Origin: an uncultured Peptococcaceae bacterium
Lineage (GTDB): Bacteria > Bacillota > Peptococcia > Peptococcales > Peptococcaceae
Assembly: GCA_937922955.1 (NCBI GenBank)
Contig: CALAKO010000224.1
Location: 1-22,678, forward strand
DNA: 22,678 bases
Reading direction: 5' to 3'
Shown: positions 1 to 6,710 of the stretch, one piece after another
Layout: each line of letters begins with the position of its first letter
How positions within the stretch are numbered: position 1 is the first letter of the stretch
Notes under the pieces: generated by a model
Told to the model about the DNA's origin: nothing
Database searches by the model: none
What the model saw: the letters and a program-made list of their open reading frames with translations, nothing else
Made by a program: the position numbers and the translations under genes

Positions 1-347
1 ATATTCCAACAGGTTTGGTGGTTAGCTGCCAGGACGAAAAGTCCCAGCAAATGAATAAGGAAAAAGCCATCAAGGTTTTAAAGAGCCGTCTCTATGAAAA
101 GATGATGGAAGAGCAGCATGGGGAAGAAGCGGCGCTGCGTCGTTCGATGATTGGCAGCGGGGACCGTAGCGAACGTATTCGCACTTATAACTTCCCGCAG
201 GGACGTATTACAGATCACCGTATTAATTTGACCACCCATCGCTTGGAACAAACGTTGATGGGGGATTTGGACGAACTCATTGAAGCTCTGGTCAGCACCG
301 ATCAGGCACGTAAGCTCAAGCAGGCTGCCGAAGAGGTCGAAGCATGA
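1..347 (+). CDS. prfA: Peptide chain release factor 1, C-terminal part (5' end outside the window)
   Basis: RF1 recognises UAA and UAG stop codons and triggers release of the finished protein on the ribosome. The open frame has no start here: the first complete codon is at position 3, and it reads I-P-T-G-L-V-V-S-C-Q-D-E-K-S-Q-Q, which matches the segment just after the catalytic GGQ loop in RF1. GGQ itself would lie roughly 15 to 20 codons upstream, outside the window. The blocks SGDRSERIRTYNFPQGR and TDHRINLTTHRLE are typical RF1 domain 3 sequence. In-frame ATG and GTG codons inside this stretch are not starts. The gene ends in TGA, a codon read by RF2 rather than RF1, and overlaps prmC by four bases (ATGA), which suggests translational coupling with its own modifying enzyme. 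Identity is very secure; only about 114 residues are visible. Confidence 0.97.
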   Translation, partial: IPTGLVVSCQDEKSQQMNKEKAIKVLKSRLYEKMMEEQHGEEAALRRSMIGSGDRSERIRTYNFPQGRITDHRINLTTHRLEQTLMGDLDELIEALVSTDQARKLKQAAEEVEA

Positions 348-1165
348 CGCATCGAGAATGGCTGCTGGAACAACGAAAGCGGCTGGCTCATTTGTCACGC
401 TTTGATTTGGAACGGCTATTGAGTGAGCGCGTGAACATGGGACGTGCGCATCTTCTTGCACACATGGATGATCCCATTCCAGAAACGGCGCTGAAACAAC
501 TGGATGAGGATGTGGCGGCTCTGGAGCAACGTGTGCCTTTGCAGTATGTGCTGGGGTACGCGTATTTCATGGATGCGGTGTATGAAGTCAATGAGCATGT
601 GCTGATTCCGCGTTTTGACACAGAGTACCTGGTGCAGGCGGTGTTGGAACGTGTTGACAAGGAACAGGCAGCCATGCTGGATCTTTGCACAGGGAGTGGC
701 ATTGTGGCCATTTCTTTGGCACGTGCCCGTGCAGGATGGCTGGTTTCAGCGTCGGACATTTCCGAACAAGCATTGGCTGTGGCAAAACGCAATGGAGGAC
801 GGCTGTCTGCTTCAGTGGAATGGCGTCTGGGGGATCTCTTTGCACCATGGCAAGGACAGCAGTTTGATGTGATTGTTTCCAATCCGCCCTATATCAGTAA
901 TGACGAATACGAAGAGCTGTCGCCAGAAGTGCATCAGGAGCCGCGCCAGGCTTTAATTGCGGAACACAATGGTCTTTTGTTTTATGAACGTTTGGCGGCT
1001 GAAGCAGGTGATTATTTGATGCCTGGCGGCTGGCTGGCTGTTGAAATTGGCTGGCAGCAGGGCCAGGCTGTGCAGAAATTGTTTATGAAACATCATTTTA
1101 TGGAGGTGGAATGTCTGACCGATGGTCAGGGCCATGATCGTGTAGTGGTTGGACACTTGATATGA
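344..1165 (+). CDS. prmC: Peptide chain release factor N5-glutamine methyltransferase
   Basis: PrmC uses S-adenosylmethionine to methylate the glutamine of the GGQ motif in RF1 and RF2, which raises termination efficiency. The 273-residue length is normal for the family. An N-terminal helical domain (about residues 1-85) is followed by a Rossmann-type methyltransferase domain. The SAM-binding loop D-L-C-T-G-S-G is at 113-119, and the hallmark NPPY, which holds the substrate glutamine, is at 180-183 (context V-S-N-P-P-Y-I-S). The start ATG overlaps the prfA stop as ATGA and the stop overlaps the next gene in the same way, so the three genes are probably translated as a coupled set. The prfA-prmC order is the standard bacterial arrangement and supports the call. 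Nothing looks damaged. Confidence 0.96.
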   Translation: MTHREWLLEQRKRLAHLSRFDLERLLSERVNMGRAHLLAHMDDPIPETALKQLDEDVAALEQRVPLQYVLGYAYFMDAVYEVNEHVLIPRFDTEYLVQAVLERVDKEQAAMLDLCTGSGIVAISLARARAGWLVSASDISEQALAVAKRNGGRLSASVEWRLGDLFAPWQGQQFDVIVSNPPYISNDEYEELSPEVHQEPRQALIAEHNGLLFYERLAAEAGDYLMPGGWLAVEIGWQQGQAVQKLFMKHHFMEVECLTDGQGHDRVVVGHLI

Positions 1166-2553
1166 GCACATACTCACGGAAAAACGATGCCAGTTTGATT
1201 GCGATGATCGTTATTGCATGTTTCTTGGCGTTGTTTAATTCAACGGCACTGAATGCGGGCTTGCCGTTATTCATGCAAATTTTTGATGCTTCTGTTACCG
1301 AAGTGCAGTGGATCATGATTGGATACACTGTTATCATGGGGGTTGCCAGTCCACTGGCTGCGTGGTTTGTACATCGCTTTACTCTGCGCAACTATTTTGT
1401 TTATAGCTTGTTCGCTTATGCCGTTCTGTCTTTTGCGAGCGGTGTCATTTCCAATGTTTATTTTGTCATTGTGGTGCGGGCTGTTCAGGGCATTGCTGGT
1501 GCGGCGTTGATTCCGGTAACCATGATTGCCATCTATCGGTTTATTCCAAGACATCGTCAGCCGTTTTTCCTGACCATTCAAAACATGAGCCTTTCTTTGG
1601 GGCCGGCTATAGGTCCGGTCATTGCTGGTTTGTTGTTGATGGTTTTGAGCTGGCGCTGGTTGTTTTGGTTTAGCGTGCCACTGTCTCTGTTGGCAGCTGT
1701 TTTGGGCATGCGTGTTTTGCCAAAGGAAGAACCTTCCAATGTCGAAAAAATTGATATTCCTTCATTGGTGACAATTGTCATCGGGAGTATGCTGGTTCTG
1801 ATGGGATTTAGTTTGGCCAGTGATATGGGGCTGGATAATCCGATTATCCTCGCGATGATTGTCATAGGGTGCATTTTGTGCGTGTATTTTATTAAACGAC
1901 AAGGGTCTTTATCATCGCCGATCCTTTCCTTTACTTCTGTACGTTATAGAGAGTATCGATTGAGTATGATTGCCAATGTGCTGCTTTCTATGGCGTTGTG
2001 TTTGGCGCCCTTTGTTTTAGCCATTTATCTGCAGACTGTGCGTGGATACAGCGCGTTTCAATATGGGCTGCTGCTATTGATTCCAGCCATCTTTTCTATA
2101 GGTGGTGCACCAATTAGTCAGAAACTATATGCCAAAGTGTCTTCAAAAGCATTGATTATTGGTGGATTGGTTTTTCTTTCGGTAGGTAATCTTATGCTTG
2201 GCTTTAGCGCAATTGACACAAGTGTTGTTCTTTTCATTGCGATATTGTGCCTGCGCTATTTGGGTATTGGCATTATGGGAATGCCGGTTACGGATCATGG
2301 CATGCGCGCACTTCCGTCGGCTCTTCAAGATGATGGTTCCACTTTGGTCAATTGGGCGAAGCTGATGGCCAACAGTTTTGCACTCAGCGTTTTCACGATG
2401 GTTTACAGTCTTGTCTCTAGTGATGTCGAAGGTGCTGGCGGGGAAATGTTGGCAATGGTTAAAGGTGTTGATGAGGTCTTCATTAGTTCCGCAATCATGT
2501 TGATTTTAGGCTTGATCCCCGCATTTATGCTGAAACGCGAACCACCAAAATAA
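1162..2553 (+). CDS. MFS transporter, DHA2 (14-TM drug:H+ antiporter) type
   Basis: This is an integral membrane protein of 463 residues made almost wholly of hydrophobic segments, consistent with about 14 transmembrane helices as in the DHA2 (EmrB/QacA) branch of the major facilitator superfamily. Visible family motifs are RAVQG at 106-110 (motif B) and L-G-P-A-I-G-P-V-I-A-G around 146-156 (antiporter motif C). Two usual motifs are weak. The TM1 signature that normally reads L-D-x-T-x-x-N-x-A-L-P appears as F-N-S-T-A-L-N-A-G-L-P, with Asn26 where Asp is expected. The loop 2-3 motif A (G-x-L-x-D-R-x-G-R-R) is barely recognisable near 62-78. The gene overlaps prmC by ATGA. Efflux of a small molecule by proton exchange is the family expectation; the substrate cannot be read from sequence, and the degenerate motifs make the energetics uncertain. 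Confidence 0.85.
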   Translation: MSTYSRKNDASLIAMIVIACFLALFNSTALNAGLPLFMQIFDASVTEVQWIMIGYTVIMGVASPLAAWFVHRFTLRNYFVYSLFAYAVLSFASGVISNVYFVIVVRAVQGIAGAALIPVTMIAIYRFIPRHRQPFFLTIQNMSLSLGPAIGPVIAGLLLMVLSWRWLFWFSVPLSLLAAVLGMRVLPKEEPSNVEKIDIPSLVTIVIGSMLVLMGFSLASDMGLDNPIILAMIVIGCILCVYFIKRQGSLSSPILSFTSVRYREYRLSMIANVLLSMALCLAPFVLAIYLQTVRGYSAFQYGLLLLIPAIFSIGGAPISQKLYAKVSSKALIIGGLVFLSVGNLMLGFSAIDTSVVLFIAILCLRYLGIGIMGMPVTDHGMRALPSALQDDGSTLVNWAKLMANSFALSVFTMVYSLVSSDVEGAGGEMLAMVKGVDEVFISSAIMLILGLIPAFMLKREPPK

Positions 2554-2583
2554 AAGTGTTTCCAATAATCGAAAAATTAAAGG

Positions 2584-2612
2584 GTGAACAATAACGTAAT
2601 TTCAGGTATAAT
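2584..2612 (+). promoter_or_regulatory. Probable SigA-type promoter for the HAD phosphatase gene
   Basis: A perfect -10 box TATAAT lies at 2607-2612. A weak -35 (GTGAAC, 2584-2589) sits 17 bases upstream and matches TTGACA at only three positions. The predicted transcript start near 2619 leaves room for the strong Shine-Dalgarno AAAGGAGG just before the ATG at 2645. The 91-base gap after the MFS gene has no visible terminator, so readthrough from upstream is also possible. Confidence 0.5.
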
Positions 2613-2644
2613 GCAAGTGTAGGACAGTAAAAGGAGGACAGCAT

Positions 2645-3289
2645 ATGAGCGGAAAGGCGTGTATTTTTGATTTGGATGGTACTCTCCTGGATACATTGCA
2701 GGACCTTGCCAATAGCGTCAATGCAGCGCTGGAAGCTGTCGGAATGCCGAAACGATCTCTGGAAGAAGTGCGGTCTTTTGTTGGAAATGGCGTGCGAGTG
2801 CTTATGCGTCGAGCGATGCCGGAGGGAACGAGCGAAACGATGTATGAATCGGCTTATGCACATTTTCTAGAGGTCTATGCGCGGGAGAAATCCCACTACA
2901 CCTGCCCTTATGAAGGAATTACAGAAACGGTGCAGGCATTAGAAGCACGTGGCATTCGTTGTGCTGTACTGTCAAATAAAAACGATGATGCCGTTGCGGC
3001 TCTTTGTGCACAATATTTTCCGGGGCTTTTTGAATGGACACAGGGAATGTGTGATGGGTTTCAACCAAAACCGGCGCCGGATGCATTGTTTGCCATTTGT
3101 ACACGATTGGGCTTGGCTCTGGATGATGTGATTTATATTGGCGATTCTGAGGTGGATGTGCAGACTGCGGAGGCAGCTGGTGTGCGCATGATCGCTGTTA
3201 CCTGGGGATTTCGCAGCCGAGAAGCATTGCTTGAGGCTGGTGCGAAAACATTTATCGACCACCCAAAAGAGTTGTTGTCGGTTTTATAA
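2645..3289 (+). CDS. HAD-superfamily phosphatase, Gph/PpaX-like
   Basis: This is a cytoplasmic haloacid-dehalogenase-type phosphatase of 214 residues, the usual size for phosphoglycolate phosphatase (Gph) and pyrophosphatase PpaX relatives. All four HAD motifs are intact. Motif I is D-L-D-G-T-L-L-D-T with nucleophile Asp9 and acid/base Asp11. Motif II is L-S-N-K with Ser110. Motif III is Lys142 in P-K-P-A-P-D. Motif IV is G-D-S-E-V-D with Asp167 and Asp171. A helical cap (about 15-85) sits between motifs I and II, as in subclass I caps. The start is fixed by AAAGGAGG eight bases upstream. Likely substrates are phosphoglycolate, pyrophosphate or another small phosphomonoester; sequence alone does not choose among them. 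Confidence 0.88.
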   Translation: MSGKACIFDLDGTLLDTLQDLANSVNAALEAVGMPKRSLEEVRSFVGNGVRVLMRRAMPEGTSETMYESAYAHFLEVYAREKSHYTCPYEGITETVQALEARGIRCAVLSNKNDDAVAALCAQYFPGLFEWTQGMCDGFQPKPAPDALFAICTRLGLALDDVIYIGDSEVDVQTAEAAGVRMIAVTWGFRSREALLEAGAKTFIDHPKELLSVL

Positions 3290-3335
3290 CTTTTAATTAG
3301 GAAGTATGTTATGGTAGAATAGAGGAGGTGCTGTC

Positions 3336-4217
3336 ATGGAAGCTTGCTACTATAGAAAGCTTGAAGATGGCGCAGTTGAATGCCAGTTGTGTTCACATCA
3401 TTGTGTGATTCTTCCAGGAGAAATGGGAATTTGTAGATGTCGTGTTAATGATAATGGAGTGCTTATTGCAAAAACCTATGGTGAAATCAGTGGAATGACT
3501 ACAGAAACCTTGAACGAAATGGGATTTCATTTTTATCCAGATAAGGATTTAAAACTCTTGTCCATTTCGGCTTATGGTTGCAATATGAATTGTCCGTATT
3601 GCATCAATCGTCACATCTCTCAAGGAAGAATTCATACTGAACCCCTCGGTCCAGAAGAATTGGTGGAACGCTTGAAGAACCTTCATCGTTCACAGAGCGT
3701 TAATGGCGTCTGCTATACTTTTAATGAGCCCTTGATTTGGTTTGAGCATGTGCGTGACTATTCCAAGGTTGTGCGGGAAGCGGGCTATTTGAACGCGCTG
3801 GAAACCAATGGCATGATTCAAGCAGAAGCTTTTCAGACGCTTCTTGAAACAATGGACCTGGTCAATATTGACTACAAAGGGTTCAGCGAGGAATTTTACC
3901 GCGATTATCTGCAGGGGGATTTCAATAATGTTTTAGAAAACATTGCCGCTTTGGCTAAAAGTGGTGTGTACTACGAAGTTACCTGCTTGATCGTGGCTAA
4001 TGTTAATGACAACGATGCAGAGTTTGAAAAAGGTATGCAGCTGCTGCATGACGCTGCGCCAGATGCTTTGGTCAATTTATTGGCAGTGGTACCACAGAAT
4101 AAAGAGGAAATAGAGACCGAGCCAAGCGTTGAAAAAATGAATGATCTTTTAGAAATCGCTAAGAAATATTTCTCACAGGTACAGATTGTTGCCCGCGAAA
4201 AGGCCCCACAGTGGTGA
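3336..4217 (+). CDS. Radical SAM protein, PflA/AmmeMemoRadiSam-like, with N-terminal Cys cluster
   Basis: This enzyme is expected to bind a [4Fe-4S] cluster and cleave S-adenosylmethionine to a 5'-deoxyadenosyl radical. The radical SAM motif C-N-M-N-C-P-Y-C gives Cys82, Cys86 and Cys89. An N-terminal module carries Cys16, Cys19, Cys23 and Cys33 in a C-x2-C-x3-C-x9-C pattern with P-G-E-M-G-I-C and R-V-N-D-N-G. This is the layout of the COG1180 proteins annotated as pyruvate-formate-lyase-activating-like or AmmeMemoRadiSam radical SAM enzymes. At 293 residues it is close to the normal length of that group. No glycyl radical enzyme and no Memo or AMMECR1 partner is encoded in the window, so the substrate is unknown. 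Start: GAGGAGG six to seven bases before the ATG. The stop is followed after only five bases by the ATG of the EcsC gene, implying one transcript. Confidence 0.87.
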   Translation: MEACYYRKLEDGAVECQLCSHHCVILPGEMGICRCRVNDNGVLIAKTYGEISGMTTETLNEMGFHFYPDKDLKLLSISAYGCNMNCPYCINRHISQGRIHTEPLGPEELVERLKNLHRSQSVNGVCYTFNEPLIWFEHVRDYSKVVREAGYLNALETNGMIQAEAFQTLLETMDLVNIDYKGFSEEFYRDYLQGDFNNVLENIAALAKSGVYYEVTCLIVANVNDNDAEFEKGMQLLHDAAPDALVNLLAVVPQNKEEIETEPSVEKMNDLLEIAKKYFSQVQIVAREKAPQW

Positions 4218-4222
4218 GTGTA

Positions 4223-5074
4223 ATGGCTGATTATAAAGATCGTTTGCTGGCTATAAATTATGAGCTGAGAGATTGCCAGAAAAAAGAAGAAAAGCTTTTG
4301 TTTGATGATCCAGTCTGGAAAAAAGCAGTGAGCAGGACAACTGGCTCAGTACGTGAGAAAATTGAAGATAAAATTCCGGAAAAACTGGAAGGTACCTTAA
4401 ATACCGCATTTAATGCGGCTTTTAAAATGGTTTTTCAGGAAGGCAAAGTTCTGATAAGAAAAACATACGATGGAGACGCTTTAAAATCGGAATACGCAAG
4501 TAAGCGCGTTGGCGCGCAAGCAAGAGGCGATCGATCGTTGATCAAGAAGTTGCGTAAACCTAGTGAAAAACGCTATCTGAAATCTCTTGGTGTGGCAACC
4601 ACAGAAGGCGTCGGATTGGGTTTGTTAGGCATTGGTTTGCCGGATATTCCTATTCTTATTGGCAGTATGATTCGGACCTGTACTGTTGCGGCACAAAGCC
4701 ACGGTTTAGATACCGAACGACAAGACGAGCAAGTTTATATGCTGCTCCTGATTCGTTTGGCTGCGATGCCAGTAGATGAACGTGCTATGGTTAATCGACA
4801 GTTGGATGCATTAGGTGATGCTATTGATGCGGGAACGGCTGTGCATTTGAATTTGGAACAAGAAATGCAGGCAACGTCTGAGCGATTGGCATTAACCATG
4901 CTCTTCAGTCGATTTGTCATGGGTTTGCCTGTAGTGGGTGTGGCTGGTGGCTTATATAATCCAGTGATTGTTAGTCAGCTGCATCAATTGGCAGACGTAA
5001 AATATGAATCTCGCTTGTTAAAGCGATGCAAGGCGGACTTGGTTCGTCAATATCATAAGGAAAAGGAGCAGTGA
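4223..5074 (+). CDS. EcsC-family protein
   Basis: A 283-residue protein resembling the EcsC family, named after the third gene of the Bacillus subtilis ecs operon, whose biochemical role is not established. The recognisable core is about residues 95-182: an A-R-G-D-R-S-L-I-K-K segment, then a Gly-rich hydrophobic stretch E-G-V-G-L-G-L-L-G-I-G-L-P-D-I-P, then a conserved helix rich in Arg, Thr and Ala. A second hydrophobic Gly-rich stretch lies at about 231-250. I chose the ATG at 4223, with GGTGA five bases upstream, over two GTG codons at 4211 and 4214 that overlap the radical SAM gene and lack good Shine-Dalgarno sites. There is no EcsA/EcsB ABC transporter beside it. It may be membrane-associated rather than a true multi-pass protein. 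Confidence 0.8.
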   Translation: MADYKDRLLAINYELRDCQKKEEKLLFDDPVWKKAVSRTTGSVREKIEDKIPEKLEGTLNTAFNAAFKMVFQEGKVLIRKTYDGDALKSEYASKRVGAQARGDRSLIKKLRKPSEKRYLKSLGVATTEGVGLGLLGIGLPDIPILIGSMIRTCTVAAQSHGLDTERQDEQVYMLLLIRLAAMPVDERAMVNRQLDALGDAIDAGTAVHLNLEQEMQATSERLALTMLFSRFVMGLPVVGVAGGLYNPVIVSQLHQLADVKYESRLLKRCKADLVRQYHKEKEQ

Positions 5075-5078
5075 AAGA

Positions 5079-6026
5079 ATGAAGAAATTAGTTGTATTGG
5101 AACCACTCAGTGTACCGGATGATGTGCTGGAAAGCATGCTTCAGGAAAAGCTTGGCGATCAGGTTGAATGGACGCTTTATGATCGTCGTGCCACCTCTGA
5201 CGAAGAAATGATCGAGCGCGCAAAAGATGCTGAGATTGTTGTCATTGCAAACCAGCCGATGAGTGCCAATGTTATGGAGCATCTTGAAAAGATTGAAATG
5301 TTGGCTGTTGCATTCACTGGCTTTGATCACATTCCGATGGATGTTTGCAAAGCAAAAGGTGTCACTGTATGCAATGCCAGTGGTTATTCCAACGAAGCCG
5401 TTACCGACCTTGTTTTCGGTATGACCATTACTCTGTTGCGCAACATTCGCGAATGCGATAAAGTGGTTCGTGAAGGCGGCACAATGGCAGGATTGGTTGG
5501 CCAGGAACTGTCTGCTTTGAAATTCGGGGTTGTTGGCTGTGGACACATCGCTCAGCAGGTGTTGAAAGTGGCTCAGGCTTTTGGCTGTGAGTGCTATGCC
5601 TATAACCGCAGCCCAAAAGAAGTTGAAGGCGTCACGTTTGTTGATTTGGATACCCTCATGTCTACCTGTGATGTCGTTTCCGTGCACTTGGCGATGAACG
5701 ATCAGACACGCGGCTTCATTGGCAAAAAACAAATCGATGAAATGAAATCCACTGCGATCCTGATTAACTGTGCGCGTGGACCAATTGTTGATATTGATGC
5801 TCTGGCGCAGGCCTTGAATGAAGGTCGTCTTGGCGGTGCTGGTATTGATGTATTCTACACCGAACCACCACTGGAAGCAGGACATCCATTGTTCACCACT
5901 CCACACACTTTGTTAACCCCTCACGTTGCATTTGCAACCGACGAAGCTTTTGTAAAACGTGCACACATTGTTGCTGACAATATCGCCGCTTTCTTAGCTG
6001 GAAATCCAACCAATGTTGTTGGCTAA
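5079..6026 (+). CDS. D-isomer-specific 2-hydroxyacid dehydrogenase, NAD(P)-dependent
   Basis: A cytoplasmic oxidoreductase of 315 residues that interconverts D-2-hydroxy acids and 2-oxo acids; the group includes hydroxypyruvate/glyoxylate reductases and phosphoglycerate and D-lactate dehydrogenases. The nucleotide fold has G-C-G-H-I-A at 153-158. The catalytic set is present: Arg233 in N-C-A-R-G-P, Glu262 in T-E-P-P and His282 in P-H-V-A-F-A-T. The block G-G-A-G-I-D-V-F (252-259) is the family signature. The residue after beta-2 that sets cofactor preference reads Y-N-R-S (175-178) rather than the usual acidic residue, so NADP use is plausible. There is no C-terminal ACT domain, so it is not full-length SerA. 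Its Shine-Dalgarno AAAAGGAG lies inside the end of the EcsC gene, indicating coupling. A strong terminator follows. Confidence 0.9.
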   Translation: MKKLVVLEPLSVPDDVLESMLQEKLGDQVEWTLYDRRATSDEEMIERAKDAEIVVIANQPMSANVMEHLEKIEMLAVAFTGFDHIPMDVCKAKGVTVCNASGYSNEAVTDLVFGMTITLLRNIRECDKVVREGGTMAGLVGQELSALKFGVVGCGHIAQQVLKVAQAFGCECYAYNRSPKEVEGVTFVDLDTLMSTCDVVSVHLAMNDQTRGFIGKKQIDEMKSTAILINCARGPIVDIDALAQALNEGRLGGAGIDVFYTEPPLEAGHPLFTTPHTLLTPHVAFATDEAFVKRAHIVADNIAAFLAGNPTNVVG

Positions 6027-6082
6027 TACAAATGGATAGATGATAAATTTGATTTTAAAGATCGATAAACAATACTAATGGA

Positions 6083-6113
6083 GCGACCCTCTCGAAAGAG
6101 AGGGTCGCTTTTT
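6083..6113 (+). terminator. Intrinsic terminator after the dehydrogenase gene
   Basis: A perfect 11-bp stem (6083-6093 with 6098-6108) closed by a GAAA tetraloop is followed by five T residues (6109-6113). It insulates the upstream housekeeping genes from the dcw cluster. In the 244-base gap 6027-6270 this is the only clear structure apart from the repeat array just before mraZ. Confidence 0.96.
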
Positions 6114-6214
6114 GCGTTCATTTGGGGACCTAGAGAGATTATTAAGCTGAATTTAAGGCGTTGTTGAGCCTAATCTGCAATAAGTTGGGGTAGAAATCCC
6201 ATGAAAATTAGTGT

Positions 6215-6253
6215 AAAGTGGAGTAGAAAGGGGCAAAAAGGGACGAAAAGGTT
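6215..6253 (+). promoter_or_regulatory. MraZ-box-like repeat array upstream of mraZ
   Basis: Four AAAG-led boxes read AAAGTGG (6215-6221), AAAGGGG (6227-6233), AAAGGGA (6237-6243) and AAAGGTT (6247-6253). Their starts are 12, 10 and 10 bases apart, so they fall on about one face of the helix. MraZ is known to bind tandem G-rich repeats of about 10-bp period ahead of its own operon (TGGGN-type in E. coli, AAAGTGG-type in Mollicutes). This array is therefore the probable autoregulatory operator of the dcw operon. I could not identify a convincing -35/-10 pair in 6114-6214. The Shine-Dalgarno AAAGGAG (6255-6261) follows eight bases on and resembles a fifth, imperfect box. Confidence 0.75.
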
Positions 6254-6270
6254 GAAAGGAGTGGGCCTTT

Positions 6271-6696
6271 ATGTTTTTAGGTGAATACAAACATACTATT
6301 GACAATAAATGCCGACTCACTATCCCTGCGAAATTCCGTGAAGATCTTGATAATCAATGCGTGATAGCAAAAGGCCTTGATGGGTGTCTGACGGTCTATC
6401 CCATGGCGGAATGGGCGTTGATCTGTGAGAAAATCGACGCAAAACCGACTAGCGACGTTAAAGTTAGACGCTTTAAACGACTTTTTTATGCCAGTGCCAG
6501 TGTTGAAACATTGGATAAACAGGGACGTTTATCCATACCACCGGCGTTAATGGAATATGCTGCGATTGAAAAAGATGTATTTATCGTTGGTGAATCCAAT
6601 ACGTTTGAATTGTGGAGTGCAGAACGCTGGATTTCTCAGCAAGAGGAAGACGACAACGAATCTTTCGAAGATCTTGCTGGATTTTTAGGTATTTAA
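6271..6696 (+). CDS. mraZ: Transcriptional regulator MraZ
   Basis: MraZ is a ring-forming DNA-binding protein of the SpoVT/AbrB fold that controls the dcw operon it heads. The 141-residue protein has the two expected copies of the fold, each with a D-x-x-x-R motif: Asp11 to Arg15 in D-N-K-C-R-L-T-I-P, and Asp82 to Arg86 in D-K-Q-G-R-L-S-I-P. The N-terminal M-F-L-G-E-Y-K-H is also typical. GAAAGGAG about nine bases upstream supports this start. Tandem AAAG boxes immediately before the gene are its likely binding sites. The 14-base gap to rsmH indicates cotranscription. The C-terminal tail after about 123 is acidic and common in Firmicute homologues. Identity is secure; whether it acts as repressor or activator here is not visible. 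Confidence 0.97.
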   Translation: MFLGEYKHTIDNKCRLTIPAKFREDLDNQCVIAKGLDGCLTVYPMAEWALICEKIDAKPTSDVKVRRFKRLFYASASVETLDKQGRLSIPPALMEYAAIEKDVFIVGESNTFELWSAERWISQQEEDDNESFEDLAGFLGI

Positions 6697-6710
6697 AGGT
6701 GGGAAGAGAA

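Noticed and set aside
3315..3320. TAGAAT with an upstream TGG as a promoter for the radical SAM gene
   Set aside because: The predicted transcript start would fall within the GAGGAGG ribosome site, and no -35 is visible. Readthrough from the HAD gene is simpler.
5088..5906. A 272-codon minus-strand open frame opposite the dehydrogenase gene
   Set aside because: It mirrors a clear dehydrogenase coding region, has no family motif, and reflects codon bias.
6114..6214. Possible -35/-10 pairs for the mraZ operon (for example TTGGGG at 6185 with TAGTGT at 6209)
   Set aside because: Matches to consensus are too weak; a promoter must exist in this gap but I cannot place it.
6612..6710. Longer rsmH reading frame starting inside mraZ
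   Set aside because: The extra 33 residues are not like RsmH, and a good Shine-Dalgarno precedes the ATG at 6711.
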